From NCBI GenBank assembly GCA_949987705.1, contig OX465282.1, positions 96,646,070-96,710,069 of the forward strand: a stretch of 64,000 nucleotides of DNA, written 5' to 3'. The position numbers and the translations under genes are program-made. Source of the DNA: Thereva unica (lineage: Eukaryota > Arthropoda > Insecta > Diptera > Therevidae). The notes under the pieces are model-generated. The model saw nothing but the letters and a program-made list of their open reading frames with translations. It was not told the origin of the DNA and ran no database searches. Positions 9,818-19,565 of the stretch are shown piece after piece. The first letter of the stretch is position 1, and each line of letters starts with the position of its first letter.

Positions 9818-11428
9818 CAGGGGCGGCGCTTTCATAGGTGCGAATGGTGCACTTGCACCGGGCGCAATTTTTTGAAGGCGCAATTTCAGAAATTAAGATT
9901 TAAAAAACATTTAAAATTTTGAGAAAAAAAAAGTATTCTCGTAGGTGCAACAAATTACACAATTTTACTAAATTAAAAGAGGAAGAAATTCTCATACAAG
10001 AAAAACCGGGGAGATTTTACCTCTCCTCGTAATGTCCTCGTCCTCCTCGTAGTTTCCAGAGCTTCGATATTTTCATAAAATTTTACTCCAGAAATGTTAC
10101 TCGATATTCTACTCAAAAACTGAGAGCTCGTCTTCGAGAATCAGAAGCAAAAATTCGAGAAAAAATTTCCCAAGCGAAAAAATTGGTTGTGAAATTTCTG
10201 TTCTGAAAAAATGGCCGTGATTGATATAAATTTCAGAGCGCTGTTGCTCCACTTTTAAATTCTGTTCCAAGAAGAGGTAAATGAACGAACTTCTTGTTCC
10301 TTTACTGACTAACAAATTAATATGGCCAGTTTGGCACGGACCAACCAACAAAAATTGGCTGTAATCGTCCATTATTTTATGAAATTCCATAAAGAGTCTC
10401 ATGGTTTTTCACAAGTTAGAATGCTTTGGTTGTTGTTGGTTTTAATCTTAATTCTCCAATCTGCCATTCCTTTTCTTTTCTTTTCCTAGCAAAAGGGAGA
10501 CAAAAAACAAAAACAATCACACAGCTGTCAAAAAATTGATTCGAAAATGAAGTGAAAGAATTCCGAGGCTCAAAAAATTGCTCACCACATCGTCCTCTCT
10601 TACTCTCTTCTACGCAAACGAAGTTTTTAGCAAAGGACCCCGCAAACTTCCTATGGAAAAACGGTCTCCGTCAAATCACTTGATATTGTGATATTAGATT
10701 CTTCGTACCCTTCTGATAAAAAGTCATCACGGGCACGAAGCACGAAACCTGAAATTTTTAGTCCAAAATGCCCTTTGAAAACTTCGACTTCGGCCGAAAA
10801 TCAATTCTTTATGTTTGACTGATACTGATCTTTCAACTAAAGAATAAAAAAATAATCGCTATCACATGTTAGTACGAAAATTTTTTTTATAGCAATGTCC
10901 CTTTGCAAAAATTGAATTTTGAAAAAAAAAAAAAAAAAATTACTTTTTTTATGCAAAATAGTGATTATGTGTTGTTGAAATACGATATTTAATGCATTCA
11001 AGCGACAATTTGATGGAAAATAATAAAAAAAGAAGCAAAAACCTACATCGAAAAAAATTGATTTTCGGCCGAAGTCGAAGTTTTCAAAGGGCATTTTGGA
11101 CTAAAAATTTCAGGTTTCGTGCTTCGTGCCCGTGATGACTTCTCATCAGAAGGGTTCGAAGAATCTAATATCACAATATCAAGTGATTTGACGGAGACCG
11201 TTTTTCCATAGAAAGTTTGCGGGGTCCTTTTTGTTGGTTGGATGTTGATCCATGTGCAACTTCCTTTGTAATCTGTTTTTTATGGTGTAATCTTAATTTT
11301 TGCGCAAACTAAGAAAATTATTTTCCCATCCAGCGAAAGTTTGCGTCTTTTTCCATTGTTCAAAAATAAACAGTTTATGGGGCGCAATATCGTATAGTGC
11401 ACCGGGCGCAAAAAAACAACCAGCCCTG
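9818..11428. mobile_element. Non-autonomous hAT-type element, TSD CATACCAC
   Basis: The ends are CAGGGGCGGCGCTTTCAT and AACAACCAGCCCTG. Subterminal GCACCGGGCGCAA motifs occur at both ends. The exact 8 bp duplication CATACCAC (9810-9817, 11429-11436) lies in the endonuclease gene of a LINE. A related copy with the same sub-ends sits at 23034-23785. A foldback element (10632-11230) is nested inside. No transposase was seen. Confidence 0.9.
10632..11230. mobile_element. Foldback element nested in hAT
   Basis: Inverted arms of about 180 bp (10632-10810 and 11050-11230) begin AAAGGACCCCGCAAACTT and end in its mirror, GTTTGCGGGGTCCTTT. They enclose an AT-rich loop of about 240 bp. Arm identity is high (a few substitutions). 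No flanking duplication was established. Confidence 0.75.
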
Positions 11429-12725
11429 CATACCACCCCCTAATTCAGACGAATCAAAATATGATGATTTTTCAAATATTCTCAATGGAGTTTTCCAATC
11501 TCTCTCATTTCAACCTTCCTAATATATATTTTACTCTCGACGACGACAACAGTTTACTCCCCGTAAATGACACTATTGATATGAAGCTTATTGATAATTT
11601 TAACGCCAATGATAAGGCAACCGAACCCTGTGGACAATTGGTTAGACCTGGCTTTCACTAATCTTTATGACGAGGTGAACGTCTTACCCGCCAGCGAGAA
11701 AGAAAACATCTTTTCTAACACGCTTCATCATTCCGCGTGGATACTAGAACTCAACTCCACCATCACCATGGATCGTGCGTCTGACAACAATGCAATTGTT
11801 TATGATTTCAAAAACGCGAACTATAACAGTATTTGCTTTGAATTATCACAAATTGACTGGAGGAATAGTCTATCAGGTGATAATCTCGACCAACATTATT
11901 TTCAGTACCATCGACAAACACGTACCCAAAATTAAAAAAAGTGATAAATTGTCGGAGCCAATGGTTAGAAAAAAAATATTAGGTCATTGGGCAATCAAAG
12001 AAACAAATTGTATCGCACGATAAGAAGACAAGCTGATGTTAATGAGGAATTTAGATCTGAATATTCTAGATTAGCAGCATTTTCAGGTCACTCTAGGCCT
12101 ATACTGTATACCTTAATGATATCGGAGAAAATATCTTAAAGGACCCTAAAAAATTCTTTGACTTCGTTTATATAAAGCAAAAGACCTTAGGCAACAATGA
12201 CGAATAGAGGCAGTGCCATCCTATCCACGATTCCTAAATTCTTCGAAAAGCTCGTACATGGTAAAATTGCATCTCTTATAGATCCTAACATTAACGAGCA
12301 ACAGCACAGTTTCAGAAAAGGGCGTTCGACTACCTCAAATCTTATGATTCTTATCTATACGGACAGGCTCAAAGTTTTGGATCTTTTACCGCTGTCATAC
12401 AGGAGAAAAATGCTCATCTCATCCCTTACCTTGGATATTCTAAACGGAAATCTCAAGGTGAAGCTCTTGTCGGATAGGATAATACTCAATGATGTAGCTC
12501 GGCGTACTAGGCACACGAAACTGCTTAAGGAATATTCTTATCGCACCGACTACGCAGGGAACGAGCCTATTAATAGATGTAGAGATCTAGTCTATGCTTT
12601 ACCTATTCCACTGACAAATGGTCCTATAAAAGATTAATTAATACTAATGATGAAATCCCAAATTCCCGTCATATCTGTCAAAGCTGCATTACTAATACTG
12701 GTGCAGTAGATATATGTAGCTTAGC

Positions 12726-12845
12726 CTAATTATTCCTGTACCCGACTTAAGGCCGGTTTCACAGTGTTTAGTATACAAATTAACTTAAGTTACACTTAAG
12801 TATACATACTGGTTTCACAGTTGCAACTTAAGATTTATTTAAGTA
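12726..12845. repeat. Fragment with repeated GGTTTCACAGT / AACTTAAG motifs
   Basis: GGCCGGTTTCACAGTG followed by AACTTAAGTTACACTTAAG is repeated shortly after as ACTGGTTTCACAGTTGCAAC with TTAAG. It looks like the truncated end of a MITE with direct motif repeats. Confidence 0.4.
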
Positions 12846-13239
12846 CTAGGTGGAGCCCGTTGCGCCTCGCTGCACCCATCGGAGGAAAAAAAAGGCACAA
12901 TTGCCCTACAAAATGACCCCTGGGTTCTCACATGCAATTTCCCTGACTCAGGTTTCATTTGTTCACCCAGGTGCCAGCCTCTTCCCGTATTGTAGAATCC
13001 TAGACTTATATCTAAAATTTCAAAGATGAAGGGTTTCTTTAATTCTTATCCATTGTATATGAATCCCACATTTCCGATTCTCTTTTCTATCTTTCCCAAA
13101 AAAAACTTATTAATCAATTCTTAACCGATTGCTTGAAAAGCTTCAGGTCAATATTTTTCCAGCTAGGAAGTCAAAATTTTCCGATTTTCCAACTCTTGAA
13201 CAGCTCACATACAGCTAACCGGGAAATGACGCTTATTTT
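12846..13239 (+). repeat. Second copy of the CTAGCTGG-type dispersed repeat
   Basis: It begins CTAGGTGGAGCCCGTTGCGC and CTCGCTGCACCCATCGG, matching the heads at 5497 and 16792. The body is AT-rich with no coding sequence. Confidence 0.5.
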
Positions 13240-13526
13240 GCAAAATTCGTCTGCCATATTGGCCCCGCAATTTTTAATTTATAAGTTTCGGTCATATTAA
13301 GTTAATTGCTGTTTTAAAAACTCCCATGATACCGATTTTCATTGGAATCAGACCACAATTGGTGCGGCCTTTTTGCATTTAGGTTTTGATTATAAATTCG
13401 TTATTTGCTACCTTAGCAAACCCCAGATAACCCTTTTCATTAGAATTGGAACAAAATTAACAAAATTGGTTCGCCATATTGGCGCGGCCATTTTGACTTT
13501 ATAAGTTTTGATCACATATTCGTTAT
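13240..13526 (+). repeat. ~110 bp tandem units in which the LINE is inserted
   Basis: Three units with CCATATTGGC...GCGGCCATTTTG-like motifs lie near 13250, 13360 and 13472, each followed by TTATAAGTTT and a TTCGTTATTTGC-like end. Similar sequence (TTTTAATTGGAACAAAATTG) resumes after the LINE at about 16355, so the LINE appears to interrupt this repeat. Confidence 0.5.
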
Positions 13527-16196
13527 TTGCGAATTAGGGAGGACGTGGCTTATTATAAAATATTTTCAAGCGCGACTTCAGATTTTAATTATCTTTGGAT
13601 TAAAATCATTCTCAAACGCCACGTCATATTCTTCTGCTTCCTATACAGAAGTCCTAACATAAGTAACGAAGCCTCCATTTCATCATTTGATACTATTTCC
13701 GAACAAATCTCGATATTTTTGTCGTCCAATCCTGAGTGTGAAATTATCGTTGCGGGTGATTTCAATGTTCATAACGCAAACTGGCTGACTTACTCAAATG
13801 GCACCAGTGTTTCTGGCAAGGAAGTCGAGCTCTTTGCAGACACCAATAATTTACATCAAATTGTGGATCATCCCACGAGAGTCCCTGATGTTGCCGATCA
13901 AGGAAACTATCTCTTTGATCTTTTTCTCACTTCCCATCCAGAGCGATACTCCGTCGAAGTTGATTCACCTCTCGGCAATTCGGACCACTGCTTAATTAGC
14001 GCTAGCTTCCCATTCGAATTTCCCATCCCTCCCAAACCCGTTAGGAGAACTGTATGGCATTATGGGAAGGCCAATTGGCTGGAGTTAATTAATTTCTTCC
14101 GAGCTACTGACTGGAATCAGTGTTTCCGAACCAAAAACGTCAACTCTGCCACTATCCGTATCACTAGAATCATACAGGCAGGAATGCATTTGTACATTCC
14201 TCATTCTACTAAATCTGTGAAGGCTAGGCCCAACAGATGGTTTAATCAGGAGTGTATGCATGCAATCAGAAACAAAGAAGCCGCCTTTCGAGCTTACAAG
14301 AGCTCCCCGAGTGAATCGCTCCGTGAAGAGTATATAAAACTAAGAAATTCCTGTAAAGTCACCATCAGGAACGTCAAAAATTCATTTGACAGTAAGTTGA
14401 GAAGTAAACTCTTTAATGCAACCTCTGGTAGCAAAAACTTCTGGTCCTTGGTAAGTTCCATAAAGAAGAATTTCACTGCATCTACAACTCCTTCATTCAT
14501 TCACGATAAGAAGGTGATAACAGACAGAAAAGCCAAGGCCGATTTATTAGCATCTCTGTTTGCTTTAAATTCTTCCCTATCCGAAACTGATGCGCTACCC
14601 CCAGTTCTCGAGCACAATGCTCATTTAATGGACAGGGTTTTCTTCAGGACTCGCGAGGTGTACAGGTGCCTCAAGGAGCTCGATGTCAACAAATCCACTG
14701 GACCCGATAATATACCCTCTATCGTCTTAAAACAATGCGCGTCACCTTTGGCTAAACCTCTGCGCAAACTTTTTGCCCTATCCTACTCCTCCGGAGTTTA
14801 CCCAGACTCTTGGAAACTTGCCCATGTTCAGCCAATTCCGAAAAAAGGTGAAGCCAGCGACCCCTTAAACTACCGCCCAATAGCAATTACTTCTATTCTC
14901 TCCAAAACCATGGAGACGATAATCAACAAAAAGCTTATGGTATATCTAGAATCCAACCTACTCTTAAACGACAGACAATATGGCTTCCGCCAGAAAAGAT
15001 CCACTGGCGATCTTTTAGTCTGTCTTACAAAACACCTCAGCCGTAGTCTGCATGGATCTGGCGAGTCTAGTCTGGTTGCTCTAGATATCTCCAAGGCTTT
15101 CGATAGAGTTTGGCACTTAGCCCTGTTAGCCAAACTCAAAGCTATTGGAGTCGACTCACTTCTACAGAAGTGGATCAAGAATTTCCTTTTCGGCCGTTCA
15201 ATCAAAGTAGTATTGGATGGCGTCAAATCCGCATCCCACCCGATCTCGGCGGGGGTCCCCCAGGGGTCAATCTTATCACCGGCCCTATTCCTTATCTTTA
15301 TAAATGACCTTCTTTCAATCCCCTCCAACCCACTTCTCAGCTTCGCTGACGACGGTACTTTACGGTACTCGTACAGCTTCGATACAAGGCAGACTCATGC
15401 CAGATCCTGTCTTGATGATCGCGAACGTATGTCCAACTCTATTAATAACGACATTGAACTGATTCTAAAGTGGGGAGAGAAGAATCGTGTTGAATTCAAC
15501 CCCGCCAAAACCAAGTATTGTCTTATCTCCAAAAAGAAGTTCAACACCCCTCCACCCTTGAAAGTGAATGAAGTTCAACTAATGGCCGAACCATCCCTAC
15601 ACATCTTAGGCGTGACATTAGCCAAGGACTTGCGATGGAATGACCACATATTCCAAATCGCCAAACAAGGATCTCAGTGCTTGGGATTTCTTAAGAGGTG
15701 TAAGTTCCTCCTCCAGCCATCGGCCCGTGCTGTTATTTATAAATCCTACATTCGGCCTCTTCTCGAATATAACTCCCTCGTTTGGGGCGGCGCTCCAAAC
15801 CTTGGCATGGTTAGATAAGGTCCAAAAAAAGGCCCTTAAATTAATTGATGACGATACCGCTTGCTCCACCATCGACCCCTCAGCCACCGTAGAAATGTAG
15901 CAGCACTGACAAAATTTTATCGCTACTATCATAGTGACTGTTCCTCCGAGCTAAACGCTCTCCTGCCTCCACGGCATTCTTATACCCGCAACACCAGATT
16001 AGCCCACTCGTCTCATTCCCTCCACCTGCAACTCCCCCTTTCACGCACTCAACAAGATATGAATTCGTTTGTTAATAGAACAACTCGGCTGTGGAATAAT
16101 CTCTCGCAGTCAGTATTTCCGAGCTCCTACAACATCCAAGAGTTCAAACGCAGGGTTCATCAACACCTTCTTCAATTCCCTCCCGTTCCTTTATAA
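13527..16196 (+). pseudogene. LINE ORF2: endonuclease plus reverse transcriptase, frameshifted
   Basis: This is a polyprotein for target-primed retrotransposition. The 763-residue open frame (13527-15818) has an exonuclease/endonuclease/phosphatase domain lacking its N-terminal part, with AGDFN at residue 76 and the GNSDH dyad near 150-153. The reverse transcriptase spans about 395-680, with GPDNIPSIVL, PIPKKG, NYRPIA, the AFDRVWH palm block, VPQGSILSP at 577 and the catalytic FADD at 606-609. Two frame changes near 15810 and 15890 move the remaining C-terminal part into other frames (WLDKVQKKALKLI, then HRRNVAALTKFYRYYHSD, ending at 16196). The listed start is only the first Met; the true N-terminus is lost. 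No RNase H or gag-like ORF1 was seen. With an intact catalytic core but a missing 5' end and frameshifts, it is inactive. Confidence 0.85.
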
Positions 16197-16330
16197 CCCC
16201 TCCAACCCCCCACCCCCCCTCCCGTACTAAGCTTACTGCTAGACATTGCACCATGACGTGACAAATGACATGACAGACTAGTAGTACAAAGGGTGATTCC
16301 TGAGCTTAGCACTGCCACATAAAAAAAAAA
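13527..16330 (+). mobile_element. 5'-truncated Jockey/CR1-type LINE (best copy of the window's main family)
   Basis: The copy starts inside the endonuclease domain and runs to the 3' end. The 3' UTR contains CTAGACATTGCACCATGACG, GTAGTACAAAGGGTGATTCC and CACATAAAAAAAAAA. This tail identifies six more copies (about 23.2, 28.9, 30.0, 50.4, 54.4 and 62.1 kb). All are 5'-truncated. Confidence 0.85.
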
Positions 16331-16790
16331 CAAAAAACATAGATACCCGCTTGCATTTTAATTGGAACAAAATTGACAAATTCATTCATATTTTTGCGGC
16401 TCCAGGTGCATCATGGGAGACCCCACGGACCTTAACGCAAAATTTCGACGCTCTGCGATGATTTTCAACGAAGCTCTCCATAGCAGCACCCTCTAGGAGT
16501 GGATTTTGAAAGTAATAGAGTAGCCTATGTTCTTTTTGTTAATCTATATAGCACATACTTAAAATTTCATTAAGATCATTTGCATAGTGTAGGAGCCTAT
16601 TGCGAACATACGGATATACACACGTTATATGTTTAGTTTTCTGGATTTATCCAATTTTCTGCGCAATTTTCTTAATTTCACTGTACGAAAGAACCTTCTA
16701 CAAAGTATTAGAAAACTTAAAAAGAAATTATGACTGAAATCGGGAAAGTGGTTCTATGACCAAGGGAAACAGAAATTCATTTTTATATAT
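16331..16790. other. Continuation of the interrupted repeat; no gene
   Basis: It begins with sequence similar to 13430-13470, then reads through TAGAGTAGCCTATGTTCTTT and AAAATTTCATTAAGATCATT. That order is typical of insect SINE/RTE-type repeat bodies. No coding sequence was found. Confidence 0.4.
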
Positions 16791-16791
16791 A

Positions 16792-16983
16792 CTAGCTGGG
16801 ACCCGGTACGCCTCGCTTCGTCCATAAGCCAATAGTAGCCAATAAAAACCATTCCATTGACTTGGTATTTTTCGAGATATGAGTTTAACACAGATGAAAT
16901 GCCTCAAAGAACGGGAACATGGATCGTGAGACCGCCGCTATGGATCTAACGGTATATTGAGTATACTATATTGCTTATTGTAT
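16792..16983 (+). repeat. Third copy of the CTAGCTGG-type dispersed repeat
   Basis: It begins CTAGCTGGGACCCGGTACGC then CTCGCTTCGTCCATAAGCC, like 5497 and 12846. Confidence 0.5.
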
Positions 16984-17107
16984 TTCAGTTTAGTTTCAAT
17001 AGCGTCATGGCCTACCTATTATTAAACAGCTGCGTCAATTGGAAATTGTACATTTACGAAGCTGTCAAAAAATAGGTAGGCCATGACGCTATTGAAACTA
17101 AGCTGAA
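16984..17107. repeat. Hairpin: 37 bp inverted arms
   Basis: TTCAGTTTAGTTTCAATAGC through GGCCTACCTATT (16984-17020) is mirrored by AATAGGTAGGCC through TTGAAACTAAGCTGAA (17071-17107), with one mismatch and a loop of about 50 bp. It could be a small foldback element. Confidence 0.8.
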
Positions 17108-17291
17108 GTGAAAATTCTCAAAATTACCAATATTTGAGATTTTAAACTGTTCTTTTTGATTGAGGGTATCAAAAATAACCTACGACCTATTCTCAGACCT
17201 ACCAAATAAACACAAAAAAATTCATAAAAATCGATCAACTCGTTTCGGAGGAGTTCGGTAACAAACACTGTGACACGAGATTTTTGTATAT
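17108..17291. other. Unclassified spacer with a RTE/SINE-like phrase
   Basis: ATCGATCAACTCGTTTCGGA resembles the conserved 3' phrase of insect SINE/RTE tails. Nothing else was seen. Confidence 0.3.
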
Positions 17292-17456
17292 TAAGACCCC
17301 CATACACGGTTTAATTGGATGTACACCGAAGTGCGGATATACATGCAACCAAAACTATCGATTGTGAGCCGGTCGGCCGATTAAAATACATTGCGCGTAT
17401 GGGTTTGATGAAAATCTAGATGTATATCCAATTTGACCGTGTATGAGGGCCTTTAG
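17292..17456. mobile_element. ~165 bp MITE, copy 1
   Basis: The terminal inverted repeats are CCCCCATACACGGT...AATTGGATGTACA at the left and TGTATATCCAATTTGACCGT then GTATGAGGGCC at the right. A second copy lies in opposite orientation at 45232-45405, sharing GATTGTG-GCCGGTCGGCCGA. Confidence 0.75.
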
Positions 17457-17633
17457 GTTTAGATATAGATTATAACAATCGGAGGTGGTGAGGTCCCAAC
17501 CATTGGTTGATTTGATATGGAATGACCATGGTATAGATTTTTTCAAACCCCGTGACACAAAAAATTTGAACAGTTCTGCGCACCTCGTTTCCAAATTTTA
17601 TAAATATTGTTCTATCATTTCCCCTCTTTTTAC
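17457..17633. other. No gene seen
   Basis: Short spacer between two transposable elements. A reverse-strand reading frame here overlaps the MITE and is not credible as a gene. Confidence 0.3.
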
Positions 17634-17637
17634 TTAA

Positions 17638-18340
17638 GGGTAAGTATCCTCGAGATTACTTAAAAAGAAGGTTAACTTCAAATTGCGTTTTAAGGAAAAC
17701 GTTATTAGATATTAAATTTTTTTGTTTTTTACATTAAATGTACATCATTTATACAAAAAAAAAAACAATTTTTGTTTTTTTTTTAATTATTTAATTTTAT
17801 GGTTAAAGATGGCGCCCAAATTGGAGTGCTAAGAAAAATGAAAAAAACGGCGTAGGTCATATCTCGACTTTAGGTGGCTTGAAAAAAAAAAAAAAATAAA
17901 AACGATGTCAATTTAGACACTTAAAATTAGGCATTAAACCTTTAAAACCCAAAAAAATCGGAAAATTAAGAAAATAATGCACGCGAGAAAAAAAATTTAT
18001 AAATATACGTCATTTTTTACTCTCCTGAGTGTACTATGGGTTAGAATAATTAGGTTTAATGCTTAAAAGATTTAATAATAAGGAGTTATAAAAAAAATGA
18101 TGCAAATCGGATATGTAGTTTTCTTGCAATGAGCTACGCCAGTTTAAAAAAAGCGTTTCGAGAAAAACGCGTTTAAAGTTTTGAAACATAAAAAATCAAC
18201 TGTTACCTTAATTTTTCCTTTCTAGTCTTCCTCATCTATTCCAAATCCTATTTTTTTCCAAATTTTTGAATACTTTTTCAATAATAAACAATAACAAAAA
18301 ATGTTTGACTCAAAAATTTTTTTCTCAAGGATACTTACCC
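17638..18340. mobile_element. TTAA-targeting non-autonomous DNA element
   Basis: The ends are GGGTAAGTATCCTCGAGA and TCTCAAGGATACTTACCC, each flanked by TTAA (17634-17637, 18341-18344). A TTAA duplication points to piggyBac or Kolobok-type mobilisation. The 703 bp interior is AT-rich and non-coding, with homopolymer runs. Confidence 0.8.
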
Positions 18341-18344
18341 TTAA

Positions 18345-18804
18345 AATGGCAACAAACGCAGAAAAAACTCAACAAAATAATTTGGGAAGGGATGCGCGCA
18401 TGCCGAATGAATAAAGTTAATTTATCTTTATATGTGTTGAGCAGAGCTTTTAAATACATTTAAAACCCCTGCTCAACCAAGCCGTTTATTCATCATAATA
18501 AGCATAATTTTACTATAATTATGCGAAATATTTCTCATCCCTAAATTTAAAATAATTTAAAAAATTTTTTTGAATACATGAGATTTTTAATTCATAAAAC
18601 GAGGGTTCTCCGCAGTCCCAAGCAGCACAACCAGCCCAAGCCGAAGCGCGCATGCGACTGGCAGAAAACGTCGACAATTACGTCGTTGATTACTAGTCAA
18701 AGTGATAAAAATACAAATTTCGTATTTTTTAGTAGACATTGCTACAATTTATTTCTGTAGCAAATGTGTAAAATACAAAAACCTTAAAATAAAAAAATAT
18801 ATAA
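18345..18804. other. No gene seen; AT-rich
   Basis: The stretch contains a short GC-richer piece at 18600-18690 (AAGCCGAAGCGCGCATGCGA) of unknown origin. Confidence 0.35.
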
Positions 18805-19027
18805 AAAAGGGTGTTTTCAGTCATAATTTGTAAATTTTTTAAATAATCATTGCAGTCCCAAAAAAATGCACCTCCATTTACCAATACACAGTCGCGACTG
18901 AATAAATGGCAGCAAGTGATTTGATAGGAGGAGTTAAATGAAACTTTGTATGAGCTTTTAAACATTTTTAAGAGCTTTGCTGGGGTACATCCGCGGAATG
19001 TCACGACGTTTGAAAAGATCTATACAC
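18805..19027 (+). repeat. Fragment of the CAGGGGCGGATGGGC hAT family
   Basis: The sequence matches 27480-27670 in order and orientation: AATTTGTAAATTTTTTAAAT, then CAAGTGATTTG-TAGG, ACATTTTTAAGAGC, and the exon-like end GAATGTCACGACGTTTGAAA. Both termini are missing. Confidence 0.7.
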
Positions 19028-19030
19028 AAG

Positions 19031-19186
19031 GTAGGCTCATAAGGAAAAGCTCTGTTTCCATCTTGAAAAGCTTAAACGCAATTTGTTTGAGAAAAGATCT
19101 GAGTGTCGTCAGGGGAAAGCTTTTTTCCCTTATGAACTGAGATCTGAGTGACGTCAGGAAGCCAGAGCTTTGCCTTATGGGCCTAG
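19031..19186. mobile_element. ~155 bp MITE
   Basis: TAGGCTCATAAGGAAAAGCT is mirrored by AGCTTTGCCTTATGGGCCTA. The interior has two direct copies of GATCTGAGTG-CGTCAG. It lies 15 bp from the next MITE. Confidence 0.65.
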
Positions 19187-19200
19187 CTTGTATTATTATA

Positions 19201-19565
19201 CCAAGTGGTGCAAGTTACACTATCATTCATTTCGTTTATTACCCCCATACACAAAAACGGTTTTTTAGGCAAGGGGTCGCAGGGAAGTACAATTCATGCG
19301 TCATATGACTCCTCACTTTTGAGCCAGAAAATTTGCCAGACTCACCCTCCATTACACTAACACAAATATAACATCGTACTCGGGGGTCTGCGAAAACTAT
19401 GAGAAATTCCCCCTCTCATTCGCGTTTATTGCACAACTACAAACGCATCACAATCTTTACACAAAAAAGAGGTAGAAAAATGAATGCTTAGTGTAATACC
19501 CGCATCATACACAACCCGTTTTGATGTGAGTATCGAGTGATGGATAGTGTAACTTGCACCAGTGG
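19201..19565. mobile_element. 365 bp MITE with GGTGCAAGTTACACTATC ends
   Basis: The left end CCAAGTGGTGCAAGTTACAC is mirrored by the right end GTGTAACTTGCACCAGTGG (about 24 bp with two mismatches). No target duplication was settled and there is no coding sequence. Confidence 0.7.

Larger units (their letters stand above)
9690..12725 (+). pseudogene. Jockey-type non-LTR retrotransposon ORF2 relic, split by a hAT
   Basis: The endonuclease begins before 9810 with a KNIVMGAVYIPP-like stretch. It is interrupted by a hAT (9818-11428) and resumes in the same frame at 11429 (PNSDESKYDDFSNILN). Later blocks in other frames are DNWLDLAFTNLYDEVNVL with a following HH dyad (endonuclease end), a linker (YNSICFELSQIDW, then DKHVPKI), and a reverse-transcriptase entry at 12197-12345 (IPKFFEKLVHGKI, then QQHSFRKGRSTTSNL). 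After an internal deletion that removes the catalytic YADD/FADD region, only a C-terminal stretch remains (RTRHTKLLKEYSYRTDYAGN, ending at 12637). The element is dead. It is a different family from the LINE at 13527. Clade placement is inferred from the block pattern. Confidence 0.7.

Noticed and set aside
11591..11935. Stand-alone gene of 114 residues
   Set aside because: Its DNWLDLAFTN block is part of the LINE endonuclease and continues in other frames on both sides.
14870..15328. 152-residue reverse frame
   Set aside because: It is the antisense of the LINE reverse-transcriptase palm region.
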